Source: Curtobacterium sp. L6-1 (lineage in GTDB: Bacteria > Actinomycetota > Actinomycetes > Actinomycetales > Microbacteriaceae). From it: DNA of 64,000 nt. Positions 9,002-18,568 of the stretch are shown in pieces. Numbering within the stretch: the stretch's first letter is position 1; the number at the start of each line of letters is the position of its first letter. Location of the stretch: NCBI RefSeq assembly GCF_018885305.1, contig NZ_CP076544.1, positions 310,001 through 374,000 on the forward strand. Reading direction: 5' to 3'. The notes under the pieces are model-generated. The model worked only from the letters and a program-made list of their open reading frames with translations, did not search any database and had not been told where the DNA came from. A program made the translations under genes and the position numbers.

Positions 9002-10669
9002 ATGAGACGTCCCAAGCGCCTGACCATCACCGCGGCCGTCGCCGCAGCAGCGGCCCTGGTCCTCACGGGCTGCTCGGGCGGCAGCGCGTCCGACGACGCC
9101 AGCGGCGGGACGAGCAAGGGCGGGACGCTCACGATCCTCACGCCGCAGACGTCGTTCCACCTCGACCCGGCCACGAGTCAGAGCCTCGGCATCACGTCCA
9201 TGGGCCTCGTCGCCCGACGCCTCACCACGTGGGACGTCGAGCCGGGCAAGACCGCCAAGGTCGTCCCGGACCTCGCCACGAACACCGGTGTCTCGAGCAA
9301 CGGCGGGAAGACCTGGACCTACACGCTCAAGGACGGCCTGGAGTACCAGGACGGCACCCCGATCACCACGAAGGACATCAAGTGGGGGATCGAGCGCTCG
9401 TTCGCGCCGACGCTCTCGGGTGGCCTGAGCTACCACAAGTCGCTCCTGGTGGGCGGCAGCGCCTACAAGGGGCCGTTCGAGGGGAAGACGCTCGACAGCA
9501 TCGAGACCCCCGACGACAAGACGATCGTCTTCACGCTGAACCACGCCTACGGTGACTGGCCGTGGCTCGCGTCGATGCCGGCCTTCACGCCCGTCCCCGA
9601 GGGCGAGGGCACGGACACCGGCGCCTACGACCTGAAGCCCGTCGCCTCCGGCCCGTACCAGGTCGAGTCGAACCAGCAGGGGTCGCAGGTCACCCTCGTC
9701 CGGAACAAGGCCTGGAGCGCGAAGACCGACGCGGTCCGCACCGCCGGCCCGTCGAAGATCGTCTTCAAGGAGAGCCAGGACGCCTCCACGATCACGCAGA
9801 CCCTCATCGCCGACAACGGGGACGCGAAGGACTCGTTCGGCGCGATCTACCTCGGCGCGGCCGAGCTGAACCAGGTGCGCAGCAACCCCGCCGCCCAGGA
9901 CCGCCTCGCCACGTCGAAGGCCGGGCCGATCAGCTACATGGCGATCAACACGCAGCGCGGCGAGCTGAAGGACCTCAAGGTCCGACAGGCGTTGCAGTAC
10001 GCGGTCGACCGCAAGTCGTTCCGCATCGCCGCGGGTGGTGCGATCGCCGGGACCTACGCGTCGACGCTCATCACGCCGGGCATCGCCGGTCGCGAGGACT
10101 ACGACCTGTACGAGACGAACCCGACCGGTGACGTCGACAAGGCGAAGGCCCTGCTCGCCGAGGCAGGGGTGTCCGACCTGCGGCTGACGCTCGTCACGCA
10201 GAACGACCCGACGTACCTCGCGCAGGCGCAGGCGCTCCAGGCCGGCCTCAAGCGTGCCGGCATCACCGTCACGCTCAAGCCGCTCGACTACGACTCGTTC
10301 ACGCAGGCGACCACGAACGGGACCGACTTCGACCTGTCGCTCTCGAGCTGGCAGCCGGACTTCCCGAGCGCGAACGCGAACCTCCAGCCGCTCTACGACT
10401 CGTCGCAGATCGGTGGCGGCGGCTACAACGTCTCGAAGTACAGCAACCCGGAGGTCGACGCGCTCATCGCGAAGGCCAGCGCCACCGTCGACCAGGACGA
10501 GGCGCAGAAGGTGTGGGCCGAGGCCGACAAGGCGATCATGGCCGACGCGCCCGTCGTGCCGCTGATGTACGCCAAGCAGTCGTTCCTCGCCGGTTCGGAC
10601 GTCGAGAACTTCCAGATCGCGGACTTCCCGGCCTACCCGAACTACCTCAAGGTCTCGCTGCAGCAGTGA
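9002..10669 (+). CDS. Peptide/nickel-type ABC transporter substrate-binding lipoprotein
   Basis: A 555-residue family 5 solute-binding lipoprotein. The signal peptide ends in the lipobox LVLTGC (Cys near residue 23), and the mature chain shows the DppA/OppA layout: GGTLTILTPQTSFHLDP at its start, YTLKDGLEYQDGTPIT and the YAVDRKSF segment. The ATG at 9002 has GAGGAG at good spacing. The next gene starts with a GTG overlapping its stop, so binding protein, ATPase and permeases form one operon. The ligand (oligopeptide, nickel, or a glycoside) cannot be told from sequence. Confidence 0.92.
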   Translation: MRRPKRLTITAAVAAAAALVLTGCSGGSASDDASGGTSKGGTLTILTPQTSFHLDPATSQSLGITSMGLVARRLTTWDVEPGKTAKVVPDLATNTGVSSNGGKTWTYTLKDGLEYQDGTPITTKDIKWGIERSFAPTLSGGLSYHKSLLVGGSAYKGPFEGKTLDSIETPDDKTIVFTLNHAYGDWPWLASMPAFTPVPEGEGTDTGAYDLKPVASGPYQVESNQQGSQVTLVRNKAWSAKTDAVRTAGPSKIVFKESQDASTITQTLIADNGDAKDSFGAIYLGAAELNQVRSNPAAQDRLATSKAGPISYMAINTQRGELKDLKVRQALQYAVDRKSFRIAAGGAIAGTYASTLITPGIAGREDYDLYETNPTGDVDKAKALLAEAGVSDLRLTLVTQNDPTYLAQAQALQAGLKRAGITVTLKPLDYDSFTQATTNGTDFDLSLSSWQPDFPSANANLQPLYDSSQIGGGGYNVSKYSNPEVDALIAKASATVDQDEAQKVWAEADKAIMADAPVVPLMYAKQSFLAGSDVENFQIADFPAYPNYLKVSLQQ

Positions 10670-12354
10670 CGGATCCGATCCTCGAGGTCACAGGGCTCCG
10701 CGTCGCGTTCGGCGACGCGGAGCCCGTCGTCCGTGACGTCTCCTTCGACCTGACCCCCGGCCGCGTGCTCGCGCTCGTCGGCGAGTCCGGGTCCGGCAAG
10801 TCCGTGAGCGCGATGAGCGTGCTCGGGCTCCTGCCGCCGCAGGCACGGGTGACCGGCAGTGCCCGCTTCCGCGGCGAGGAACTCGTCGGTGCCCCCGTCG
10901 AGGCGCTCCGCGAGGTCCGCGGTGCCGGCATCGGCGTCGTGTTCCAGGAACCGATGAACTCCTTCACGCCCGTGCTCTCGATCGGGACGCAGATCGCCGA
11001 GGCCGTCCGGGCGCACCCGACCTCCCTCGACCGCAGGGGTGTGACGGCGCGTGTGGACGAGCTCCTGCGCTCCGCCGGCATCGACGCACCCGGAGCGATC
11101 CGGAGCGCCTACCCGCACGAGCTCTCCGGCGGGCAGCTCCAGCGCGCGATGATCGCGATGGCACTGGCCGGGGACCCGGTCGCGCTCATCGCGGACGAGC
11201 CCACGACGGCGCTCGACGTCACCGTGCAGGCCGGCATCCTCGACCTGCTGCGGGAACTCTGCCGTGACCGCGGACTCGCCGTGCTCCTCATCACGCACGA
11301 CATGGGCGTGGTCGCCGACGTCGCCGACGAGGTGCTCGTCATGCGCCGCGGCGACCCCGTCGAGCACGGCCCGGTGGCCGACCTGTTCGCGCATCCGCAG
11401 GCCGAGTACACGCGAGCGCTCCTCGCCGCGGTGCCCGCCCTGGAGGCCCGCCCCGCCTCCGCCACGGACACCGCGGACCACACGCCCCGCGTGGAGCGGC
11501 CTGCCGCCGACGCGACGGTCGGCGACCGACGTCCGGCGACGGCTCCCGTGGTCGCGCGCATGCGCGACGTCAGCGTCCGCTACTCGCGCCGCGGCGCACC
11601 GACCGTCTCGGGCATCGACCTCGAACTCCACGCCGGCGAGACCCTGGGCCTCGTGGGGGAGTCCGGCTCGGGCAAGACGACCATCGGCCGAGCCCTCGCC
11701 GGTCTCGTCCCGGTGGCCGAGGGGATCGTCGACGTCGACGGGCAGGACCTCCGCGCAGCTCGCGGCCGACGCCTCCGCGCACTGCGCAAGCGCGTCGGGA
11801 TCGTCTTCCAGGACCCGGCGTCGTCGCTCAACCCGCGCCAGAGCATCGGCTGGAGCATCGCCGAACCGCTCCTCGTGCACGAGCCGGACGCCGACCGTCG
11901 GGGCCGGGTGCGCGAACTGCTCGAGGCCGTGCAGCTCGACCCGTCCTGGGCCGAGCGGTTCCCGCACCAGCTGTCCGGCGGGCAACGACAGCGCGTCGCC
12001 GTCGCCCGTGCCCTGGCGCTGCGGCCGGCCCTGCTCATCGCCGACGAGCCGACGTCCGCACTGGACGTCACCGTGCAGGCCGCCGTGCTCGACCTGCTGC
12101 GGGACCTGCAGCAAGACTTCGGGTTCGGCTGCCTGCTCGTCAGCCACGACCTGGCCGTCGTCCGACAGCTCGCCGACCGGGTCGCGGTGCTGCACCACGG
12201 ACGGATCGTCGAGCGCGGCACCACCGAGGCCGTCCTGGACGACCCGCAGGAGGACTACACGCGCATGCTCATCGCCGCGGCACCCGTCGCCGACCCCGCG
12301 CGACAGGCCGAACGCCGGCGTGCCCGGCGCGCGTCGGAAGGAGTGGTCGCATGA
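10666..12354 (+). CDS. Fused double ATPase of a peptide-type ABC importer (DppD-DppF fusion)
   Basis: A 562-residue cytoplasmic protein with two complete ABC ATPase domains in one chain, equivalent to separate DppD and DppF. Each half has a Walker A GESGSGK(S/T), an ABC signature (LSGGQLQRAMIAMAL; LSGGQRQRVAVARAL), and a Walker B ending in ADEPT(T/S)ALD. Each is followed by a tail with the oligopeptide-transporter motif near EYTRALL or DYTRMLI. The GTG start at 10666 overlaps the upstream stop (GTGA) and puts the first strand 15-20 residues before Walker A, as expected. All catalytic motifs are intact in both halves, so both sites should hydrolyse ATP. Confidence 0.93.
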   Translation: MTDPILEVTGLRVAFGDAEPVVRDVSFDLTPGRVLALVGESGSGKSVSAMSVLGLLPPQARVTGSARFRGEELVGAPVEALREVRGAGIGVVFQEPMNSFTPVLSIGTQIAEAVRAHPTSLDRRGVTARVDELLRSAGIDAPGAIRSAYPHELSGGQLQRAMIAMALAGDPVALIADEPTTALDVTVQAGILDLLRELCRDRGLAVLLITHDMGVVADVADEVLVMRRGDPVEHGPVADLFAHPQAEYTRALLAAVPALEARPASATDTADHTPRVERPAADATVGDRRPATAPVVARMRDVSVRYSRRGAPTVSGIDLELHAGETLGLVGESGSGKTTIGRALAGLVPVAEGIVDVDGQDLRAARGRRLRALRKRVGIVFQDPASSLNPRQSIGWSIAEPLLVHEPDADRRGRVRELLEAVQLDPSWAERFPHQLSGGQRQRVAVARALALRPALLIADEPTSALDVTVQAAVLDLLRDLQQDFGFGCLLVSHDLAVVRQLADRVAVLHHGRIVERGTTEAVLDDPQEDYTRMLIAAAPVADPARQAERRRARRASEGVVA

Positions 12355-13289
12355 CCGCGAACGTCGTCGACCGTCCCGTCCGTCCGGCGCCGGGGTCCGC
12401 CACCGGTCTCCGTGCCGTCGTCGGGCGGATCCGTCGCGACCGCTGGGCGGTGGCGTCGGCGGTCGTGATCGCCGTGTTCGTCCTCGTCGCACTGGCCGCT
12501 CCGCTCATCGCGCGGATCTCCGGGCAGGACCCGTACGACTACCACGTGGACGCGCTGAACGACTTCGGTGCTCCTCGGGGTGCCCTCGGCGGGGTGGACG
12601 GGACGCACTGGTTCGGTGTCGAGCCCCTGACCGGACGGGACCTGTTCGCGATCGTCACGTACGGCGCGCGCACCTCGCTCGGCATCGGTCTCGCCGCGAC
12701 CGTGGTGTCGCTCGTCGTCGGCGTGCTCGTCGGCGTCACGACCGGGTTCTTCGGTGGCTGGTACGACCGGGTGCTGAGCCGGGTCGTCGACGTCATGTTC
12801 GGGTTCCCGTCGCTGGTGTTCATGATCGCCCTCACCGCGATCGTGCCGACGTCGTTCCCGAAGCCCGTCCTCGTCGTGCTCGTCATCGGGTTCTTCGGCT
12901 GGCCGGCCGTCGCGCGGGTGATCCGCGGGCAGACGCTGTCCCTCCGCGAACGGAACTACGTCGTGGCCTCGACCGCGATGGGAGCCGGCCGTTGGCACGT
13001 CATCCGCACGCAGCTGCTGCCGAACCTCGCCGCCACGATCACGGTGTACGCGACCATCTCGATCCCGTCGATGATCGGTGCCGAGGCAGCGCTGTCCTTC
13101 CTGGCCGTCGGCGTCACCCCGCCCACCCCGTCGTGGGGGCGGAGCATCGGTGACGCGGTCGGGTGGGTGCAGACCGACCCGATGTACCTCGTCTTCCCGG
13201 GAGCCGCCCTGTTCCTCGTCACGCTGGCCTTCAACGTGCTCGGCGACGCGCTCCGCGACGCCCTCGACCCGCGAGGAGGCACCCGGTGA
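12351..13289 (+). CDS. ABC importer permease, DppC/OppC type
   Basis: A 312-residue inner-membrane permease with an N-terminal cytoplasmic segment, a first membrane helix (about 36-56) and the binding-protein-dependent permease domain. The ATPase-coupling loop is seen as the EAA-like segment RERNYVVASTAMGAGRWHVI. The ending ALFLVTLAFNVLGDALRDALDPR is the classic DppC/OppC C terminus. The ATG overlaps the ATPase stop (ATGA) and has AAGGAG. Confidence 0.92.
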   Translation: MTANVVDRPVRPAPGSATGLRAVVGRIRRDRWAVASAVVIAVFVLVALAAPLIARISGQDPYDYHVDALNDFGAPRGALGGVDGTHWFGVEPLTGRDLFAIVTYGARTSLGIGLAATVVSLVVGVLVGVTTGFFGGWYDRVLSRVVDVMFGFPSLVFMIALTAIVPTSFPKPVLVVLVIGFFGWPAVARVIRGQTLSLRERNYVVASTAMGAGRWHVIRTQLLPNLAATITVYATISIPSMIGAEAALSFLAVGVTPPTPSWGRSIGDAVGWVQTDPMYLVFPGAALFLVTLAFNVLGDALRDALDPRGGTR

Positions 13290-14284
13290 CCGCGCTCCGC
13301 TTCGTCCTGTTCCGGGTGCTCGGCGCCGTCGTCGTGCTGTTCGTCGTCGCCGCGATCACCTACGCACTGTTCATGCTCCTGCCGACGAACCCGGCGCGGG
13401 CGATCTGTGACAAGCCCTGCACGCCCGAGCGTCTCGCCCAGGTCCAGGCGTTCCTCGGCACCGACAAGCCGTGGATCCTGCAGTTCCTCGCCTACCTCGG
13501 CGGGATCTTCTCCGGTCGGTCGTTCGGCAGCGGGGTCTCCGCCGTGCAGTGCGCCGCACCGTGCTTCGGCTACTCGTTCCAGCTGCACGAGAGCGTCACG
13601 ACGCTGATCGTCGACCGCCTGCCGGTGACCGCGTCGATCGCGATCGGTGCAGCGCTGCTCTGGCTCGTCACCGGGGTGCTCGGCGGTACCGTGTCGGCGC
13701 TGCGCCCGGGGTCGGCGCTCGACCGCACCGTGATGACGGTCGCGGTCGCCGGGGTGTCCTCACCGGCGTACCTGATCGGGCTGCTGTCGATCCTGCTGTT
13801 CGGCTTCGTGCTCGGGGTCCTGCCGACGAGCGGGTACGTGCCGCTCACCGAGGACCCGATCGGTTGGCTGTCACACCTGGTGCTGCCGTGGTGCGTGCTC
13901 GCGTTCATCAGCGCGGCGATCTACGCGCGGCTGACCCGCGGCGAGATGCTCGAGGCGATGAGCCAGGACTTCGTCCGGACGGCCCGCGCGAAGGGGCTCC
14001 GCGAACGCCAGGTCGTGGTGCGGCACGGGCTGCGGACCGCGATCCTGCCGGTCGTCACGCTGTTCGGGCTCGACCTCGGCACGCTGCTCGGCGGGGCCGT
14101 CATCACCGAGAAGGTGTTCTCGATGCAGGGCCTCGGGGCGCTGCTCATCGACGCGGTGCACAGCCTGGACCTGCAGGTCGTCGTCGGCTTCACGGTGTTC
14201 TCGGCGTTCCTCGTGGTCACGGCGAACGTCGTCGTGGACCTCGTCTACGCCGTCGTCGACCCGCGGGTCCGCCGCCGGGCCTGA
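13286..14284 (+). CDS. ABC importer permease, DppB/OppB type
   Basis: A 332-residue permease with about six membrane helices. The first helix starts at residue 8, the coupling loop reads MSQDFVRTARAKGLRERQVV, and the C terminus (VTANVVVDLVYAVVDPRVR) is typical of DppB/OppB. The large extracytoplasmic loop after helix 1 carries the family's LGTDKPWILQF segment. The GTG at 13286 overlaps the upstream stop. The order here is binding protein, fused ATPase, C-type permease, B-type permease, the reverse of the usual A-B-C-D-F order. Confidence 0.92.
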   Translation: MTALRFVLFRVLGAVVVLFVVAAITYALFMLLPTNPARAICDKPCTPERLAQVQAFLGTDKPWILQFLAYLGGIFSGRSFGSGVSAVQCAAPCFGYSFQLHESVTTLIVDRLPVTASIAIGAALLWLVTGVLGGTVSALRPGSALDRTVMTVAVAGVSSPAYLIGLLSILLFGFVLGVLPTSGYVPLTEDPIGWLSHLVLPWCVLAFISAAIYARLTRGEMLEAMSQDFVRTARAKGLRERQVVVRHGLRTAILPVVTLFGLDLGTLLGGAVITEKVFSMQGLGALLIDAVHSLDLQVVVGFTVFSAFLVVTANVVVDLVYAVVDPRVRRRA

Positions 14285-14380
14285 GCCGCGCCTCCTGGCC
14301 CGTCTCGTGCCCGCGAGCGACCACCCGGCCGGACGGCCGCCCATCCGGGCAGCCGCCGGCCGGGCAGCGGGCGTTCGTGC

Positions 14381-14887
14381 TCAGGTCTGCGGGACGAACC
14401 GGTACGCCGACCCGTCGGCCGTCCGCTCGAGCACGCCGAGGTCGACCGCGTCCCGCCGCACGAGGGCGACGTCCGCGGCGAGCATCGCGATCGCGGCGTT
14501 GAGCACCGCCTCGGACACGGGACGCGACACCCCCAGCCGGGCGGCGACGACCCCGATGATCCGCACCGAGAGGGCGTGGCGCGCGTCCTCCTTCGCCGGC
14601 ATGCGCTCGATCCGGTCGAACGCGAGGACCGCCGACGGCGCCGTGAGGTCCTGGAGGGCGCGACCGGTCTCGGCGAGCAGCACCCGGTCCGGGGCGCCCG
14701 CGTGCACCCAGTCGAAGCCCCCGAGCGCCGCTCGCGTGCGGTCGTCGAGGGCGGCCTGGTCGGACGCCGTCGACCCGACCACCGCCGAGCGGAGCGACGG
14801 GTCCGCCATCACGGACACGACCTGCCGTGCCCGTCCGAGGACCCGCCGCACGTCGCTCGCCGTGGCCGCACCCACGGGGCCCGTCAT
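14381..14887 (-). CDS. DUF2087-like small protein
   Basis: A 168-residue protein. Its C-terminal 60-70 residues resemble the DUF2087 winged-helix-like module: a pattern of VSEAVLNAAIAMLAADVALVRR followed by DLGVLERTADGSAYRF. The N-terminal 80 residues include RARQVVSVMADPSLRSAVVG, like a short wHTH linker. The start at 14887 overlaps the stop of the upstream acetyltransferase gene by one base, so the two are co-translated. No catalytic motif is visible, and its role is unknown. A link to RNA or DNA binding is only a guess from the fold. The 96-base gap to 14284 holds only GC-rich inverted repeats. Confidence 0.7.
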   Translation of the reverse strand: MTGPVGAATASDVRRVLGRARQVVSVMADPSLRSAVVGSTASDQAALDDRTRAALGGFDWVHAGAPDRVLLAETGRALQDLTAPSAVLAFDRIERMPAKEDARHALSVRIIGVVAARLGVSRPVSEAVLNAAIAMLAADVALVRRDAVDLGVLERTADGSAYRFVPQT

Positions 14888-16224
14888 CAGAAGTACGTGA
14901 TCCCGTGCGGCGTCCGCGGCGGGGTCAGCATCGCGCGGAGCAGTGCCGGCGCCGCGGGGTCGGCGGCGTGCAGCAGTCCGGCCGCCGCGAGCGTCACGGG
15001 CGAGACCGACCCGATGAGCAGCGCGCCGAGGTCGGCGACGTCGAGTGCCACGTCGGCCGTGCCCGAGCCGGCCACCTCGGCGTCGTCGGCCAGACGCGTG
15101 ACGGTGCCACGGGCCTCCCGGACGTCGAGCCGGTACATGCCGGCGGCGTGGCCGAGCGCATCGGTGACCGCGATGGTCAGCGAGCCGTCGACGGCGTACG
15201 GCCGCGACTCGAGCACGGCGGCGACGTCGAGGACGCGGAGCCACACGTGGTCCTCCTCGTGGTCGACGTCGAAGGCGCGGTTGTCGGCGATCGCGGCGAC
15301 GATCGGGTCGTCCAGGCGCGCCCGGTCGTACACGACGACGTCGTTGAGGTCGATGGAGAGCAGGAACTCCCACAGCGACAGGTACGCCTGGTCGGTGGCG
15401 TACACCAGGTCGACGACCTGGACGCGGGTGTCCTCGCCGCTCTTGCCCTCGACGACGCGCCACGTGACGTAGCCGTCGACCTCGTCCTCGCCGTCGGCGC
15501 GGTGCACGGCGGCGCGGACGTCCTTGGCCGGCTGGCCGTCGCGGCCGATCTCGCCGAACACGATCGGCCAGGTGCCGGCGTTCCGCACCATGGAGCCCGG
15601 GGTGCGCGCGTCGAAGCGGGCGAACACGTCCTTGCCGACGCCGTCCGCGAGCCACGCGGTGGTGACCATCGTGACGGTGCCGCTGGTCGGGGCGAGGAAC
15701 GGGAGGGCACGGTCGCGGCGCACGCGGACGGCGCGCTCGCGGATCGCGCAGCCGAAGCCGAACCGGCGGTAGATGGTGCCCTCGGACGCCGTGAGCGACG
15801 CGACCGCGTAGCCCTCGGCGACACCGCGTTCGAGCGCGTGCGTCATCATCCGGCGGAGGATGCCCCGTCGACGTTCGGTCGGCCGGACGGTCACGGCGGA
15901 GACCGCCTGCGTGTCGATCGACGAGCCGTCACCCCAGCTGAGCGCCTTGCGGAACCAGGTGAACGTGCCCGCCGGCCAGGTCGCGTCGACGGAGCCCGGG
16001 GCGGGCTGCCGGACGTACACGCCGAGGAAGGTCTCCTGGTCGGCGATGAAGTGCGATGCCATCCGGGCCGCGGCTTCGTCGGTCTCGGTCGGCTCGTGGA
16101 AGCCGAGGCCGACGGCGTCCATCCACGGTCTGGTCCTGCTGTCCGGTGCCCCCTGGTCGTCGGTCCCCGGCCGGAACTCCCGGAGCTCGTAGCGGTCGTC
16201 GAATGCGTCGTTGATCGATCCCAC
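14887..16224 (-). CDS. Eis-like GNAT N-acetyltransferase
   Basis: A 445-residue two-GNAT-domain protein of the Eis (enhanced intracellular survival) group. The first GNAT domain has the acetyl-CoA loop VRPTERRRGILRRMM (an R/Q-x-x-G-x-G/A variant) and ASEGTIYRRFGFG. The second degenerate GNAT-like half and a C-terminal SCP2-like domain (from about residue 330) follow, as in Eis proteins. The GTG at 16224 has TAGGGT six bases upstream, a leaderless layout. Eis enzymes acetylate amines on aminoglycosides and lysines; the natural substrate here is unknown. Confidence 0.85.
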   Translation of the reverse strand: MGSINDAFDDRYELREFRPGTDDQGAPDSRTRPWMDAVGLGFHEPTETDEAAARMASHFIADQETFLGVYVRQPAPGSVDATWPAGTFTWFRKALSWGDGSSIDTQAVSAVTVRPTERRRGILRRMMTHALERGVAEGYAVASLTASEGTIYRRFGFGCAIRERAVRVRRDRALPFLAPTSGTVTMVTTAWLADGVGKDVFARFDARTPGSMVRNAGTWPIVFGEIGRDGQPAKDVRAAVHRADGEDEVDGYVTWRVVEGKSGEDTRVQVVDLVYATDQAYLSLWEFLLSIDLNDVVVYDRARLDDPIVAAIADNRAFDVDHEEDHVWLRVLDVAAVLESRPYAVDGSLTIAVTDALGHAAGMYRLDVREARGTVTRLADDAEVAGSGTADVALDVADLGALLIGSVSPVTLAAAGLLHAADPAAPALLRAMLTPPRTPHGITYF

Positions 16225-16256
16225 GGGGCGACCCTACCGGCGCCGGGCGGGCGGCG

Positions 16257-17783
16257 TCAGGGCATCCGGCGGGCCGCCTCCTGGGCGACGACCTGCTCGA
16301 GGTCGGGCATCGCGCGCATCTGCTGGAGCGGTCGGTGCATCCGCGGGTTCCGCCGGAGCGCGGGTTCGGCCCGCTCGAGGAAGGCCCAGTAGCCGGCGGT
16401 GAACGGGCAGGCGTCCGGGCCCAGGCGCTTCGTCGGGTCGAACCGGCAGCCGCCGCAGTGGTCGGTCATCCGGTCGATGTAGCGGCCCCCGGCGGCGTAC
16501 GGCTTGGTGGCCACGACCCCGCCGTCGGCGTGCTGCGACATCCCGATGATGTTCGCCGGCATCACCCAGTCGGTCCCGTCGACGAACACGTCGGTGAACC
16601 ACTCGGTCAGCTGCACGGGGTCGTAGCCGCGCTGCAGCGCCCAGTTCCCCAGCACCATGAGCCGTTGGATGTGGTGCAGCCAGCCGTGGTCCCGCACCCC
16701 GTCGAGGGCGACGGACAGGCACACCGCCTCGACGTCGCCGGCGTCGAGCGTGCGCCACCACGCCGGGAGGCCCGTCCCGCCTCCCGCGGACCGGCTTCCG
16801 TCGTGCGCCTCGGGACCCGGGTGCCGCGCGCCGAGTGCCTCGACGTCGGCGCCGTACTCGTCGCCGAGCCACCAGTACAGGTGCCAGACGTAGTCCCGCC
16901 ACCCGGCGATCTGCCGGACGAACCCCTCGACGCTCGCGAGCGGCGCCGCGCCCGACTCGTACGCGGCGACCGCGGCGCCCACGGCGTCCCGCGGGTCGAG
17001 CACCCCGAGGTTCAACGGCACGCTGAGCAGCGAGTGCGCCATCGTCCAGTCGTTCGTGAGCACCGCGTCCTCGTAGGGACCGAAGTCGCCCAGCCGGACG
17101 GCGACGAAGTCCTCGAGCGCCGCACGGGCCTCGTCGGGTGTCACGGCGAACCGTCGTCGGTCGTCCCGGCCGACGAAGTGCACGAGTCCGTCGCGTTCCC
17201 AGCGGTCCAGGTCCGCGCGCACCTCGTCGTCGACCTCGTCCTCGGTGGGCCACCACGGATCGGGCAGGCCGAGGGTCGTCGCGCCGCGGGGTGGTGGCTG
17301 CCGGTTCTGCGCGTCGAGGCTGAACGCACCGCCGACGGGTGCGTCGTGCTCCATGAGCCAGCCCTCGCGACGGCGGACCCGTTCGTAGTGCGTCTCCATG
17401 AGGAAGCGGCCACCCCGACCGGCCGCCCACGCGGCGAAGTCGTCCTCGCTCGTGACGAACCCACGGCTCGGCAGCACGGTGGTGTCGTGCCCCCAGTGCC
17501 GCACCTGCCCGCGCAGGACCCGCGACGGAGGGTCGACGACCTCGAGGTCGTGCTGGCCGACGAGGGCGTCGCGGAGCCGGTCGACCCGGACGTGCTCGGC
17601 GCGGTCGCCCAGTGCGCGGACACGGTGCCGGAGGGCGCTCAGCCAGAGGTGCGCCTTCGTCCGGTGCACGGGGCGGGCGGTGAAGAACTCGCGGGCCTCG
17701 ACGACGACCATCGGCCCGCCGTCGTCGAAGAGCGGCCCGTACTGACCGGGCAGGACGAGGCGCCGGCGCGTGGTGTCGGTCAC
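16257..17783 (-). CDS. FeS-BCP/PhrB-type photolyase-cryptochrome
   Basis: A 508-residue member of the bacterial cryptochrome/(6-4) photolyase group with an iron-sulfur cluster. Four cysteines at 355, 443, 446 and 459 have the same spacing (88, 3, 13) as the cluster ligands C350, C438, C441 and C454 of Agrobacterium PhrB. The N-terminal Rossmann-like domain starts LVLPGQYGPLF. The FAD-binding half includes GWRDYVWHLYWW, GNWALQRGYDP and WVMPANIIGMSQHADGG. It should repair UV photoproducts using light. A GTG start with TAGCGT seven bases upstream suggests a leaderless transcript. Repair versus signalling cannot be separated by sequence alone. Confidence 0.92.
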   Translation of the reverse strand: MTDTTRRRLVLPGQYGPLFDDGGPMVVVEAREFFTARPVHRTKAHLWLSALRHRVRALGDRAEHVRVDRLRDALVGQHDLEVVDPPSRVLRGQVRHWGHDTTVLPSRGFVTSEDDFAAWAAGRGGRFLMETHYERVRRREGWLMEHDAPVGGAFSLDAQNRQPPPRGATTLGLPDPWWPTEDEVDDEVRADLDRWERDGLVHFVGRDDRRRFAVTPDEARAALEDFVAVRLGDFGPYEDAVLTNDWTMAHSLLSVPLNLGVLDPRDAVGAAVAAYESGAAPLASVEGFVRQIAGWRDYVWHLYWWLGDEYGADVEALGARHPGPEAHDGSRSAGGGTGLPAWWRTLDAGDVEAVCLSVALDGVRDHGWLHHIQRLMVLGNWALQRGYDPVQLTEWFTDVFVDGTDWVMPANIIGMSQHADGGVVATKPYAAGGRYIDRMTDHCGGCRFDPTKRLGPDACPFTAGYWAFLERAEPALRRNPRMHRPLQQMRAMPDLEQVVAQEAARRMP

Positions 17784-17867
17784 CCCCGGGACGCTACGCG
17801 TGCGGACCGACGGCCGCCCGAGCGGCAGTCCCTGCCGGGCCGGTGGGGGCGAGCGGCCCGTCGGCGG

Positions 17868-18407
17868 TCAGTCCGTCGCGCCGCGGGGCGGGTCGACGAG
17901 CAGCCCCACCCGGTCGTCGAGGTAGGTGCGCAGGGGGACGTCGGTGCCGGCGGTGGCGGACCAGCGCACCCGGGGCTCTCCGTCGCGAACGAACAGCACC
18001 GAGTCGGCGTCGACGAGCGTCCCGTCGAGGGGGATCGGCGTCGCGCCGTGGTTCACCGTGTCGCCGGGGGCGAAGTGCCCCTTCGCGGCGGCGGCCCGGT
18101 AGGCACGGCGGACCTCCGCGGACACCGACACGAACTGCGAGCGGCCGGCCTCGGTGACCCGGGTGATCGTCCCGGTGGCCCACACCTGCCCGGCGGTCTC
18201 AGGGGAGGACCCGAGCAGCAGCGCACCGACCCGCCACACGCGGCCGAGCGAGCGGATCGTCGGGTCGCGCCGGATGCCCAGCACGGGCTTCGGCTCGACG
18301 TACTCGCCGAGCGCCTCGTCGCGCGCGTCCGCCTCGCCGAGCCGTGCCGCCGCTCCCGCGAGCAGTCCGCGCGCCCGCTCCACCCCGTCCGCCACGCCGT
18401 CCGTCAC
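17868..18407 (-). CDS. Conserved-looking protein of unknown function
   Basis: A 179-residue protein I do not recognise. The N-terminal 50 residues are Ala/Arg-rich and helical. The rest is strand-rich, with RVWRVGALLLGS, GQVWATGTITRVTEAG, a His-containing turn DTVNHGATPIPLDGT and a tail VPLRTYLDDRVGLLVDPP, suggesting a small beta domain. No signal peptide or membrane segment is seen. The GTG at 18407 is chosen because TAGGCT lies seven bases before it; longer versions would add low-complexity sequence. It is divergent from the MurE-like ligase gene. Confidence 0.6.
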   Translation of the reverse strand: MTDGVADGVERARGLLAGAAARLGEADARDEALGEYVEPKPVLGIRRDPTIRSLGRVWRVGALLLGSSPETAGQVWATGTITRVTEAGRSQFVSVSAEVRRAYRAAAAKGHFAPGDTVNHGATPIPLDGTLVDADSVLFVRDGEPRVRWSATAGTDVPLRTYLDDRVGLLVDPPRGATD

Positions 18408-18568
18408 CCCGCAGAGCCTAGACGGCGGACGGCGCCGCCGGACGGGGGACGCGACGGCTGTGGTCGCGCTCGGACACGCCCGCGTTGCATGGACGACCCG
18501 GGCCTCCGTCGCGGTGACCACCGACGGACGGTTCCGTTCCCCATCCCACCCTCGCCGAGGAGGACCCC

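Noticed and set aside
14887..16224. Frameshift between the Eis-like and DUF2087-like genes
   Set aside because: The one-base overlap TGATG is a normal translational coupling and both products are complete.
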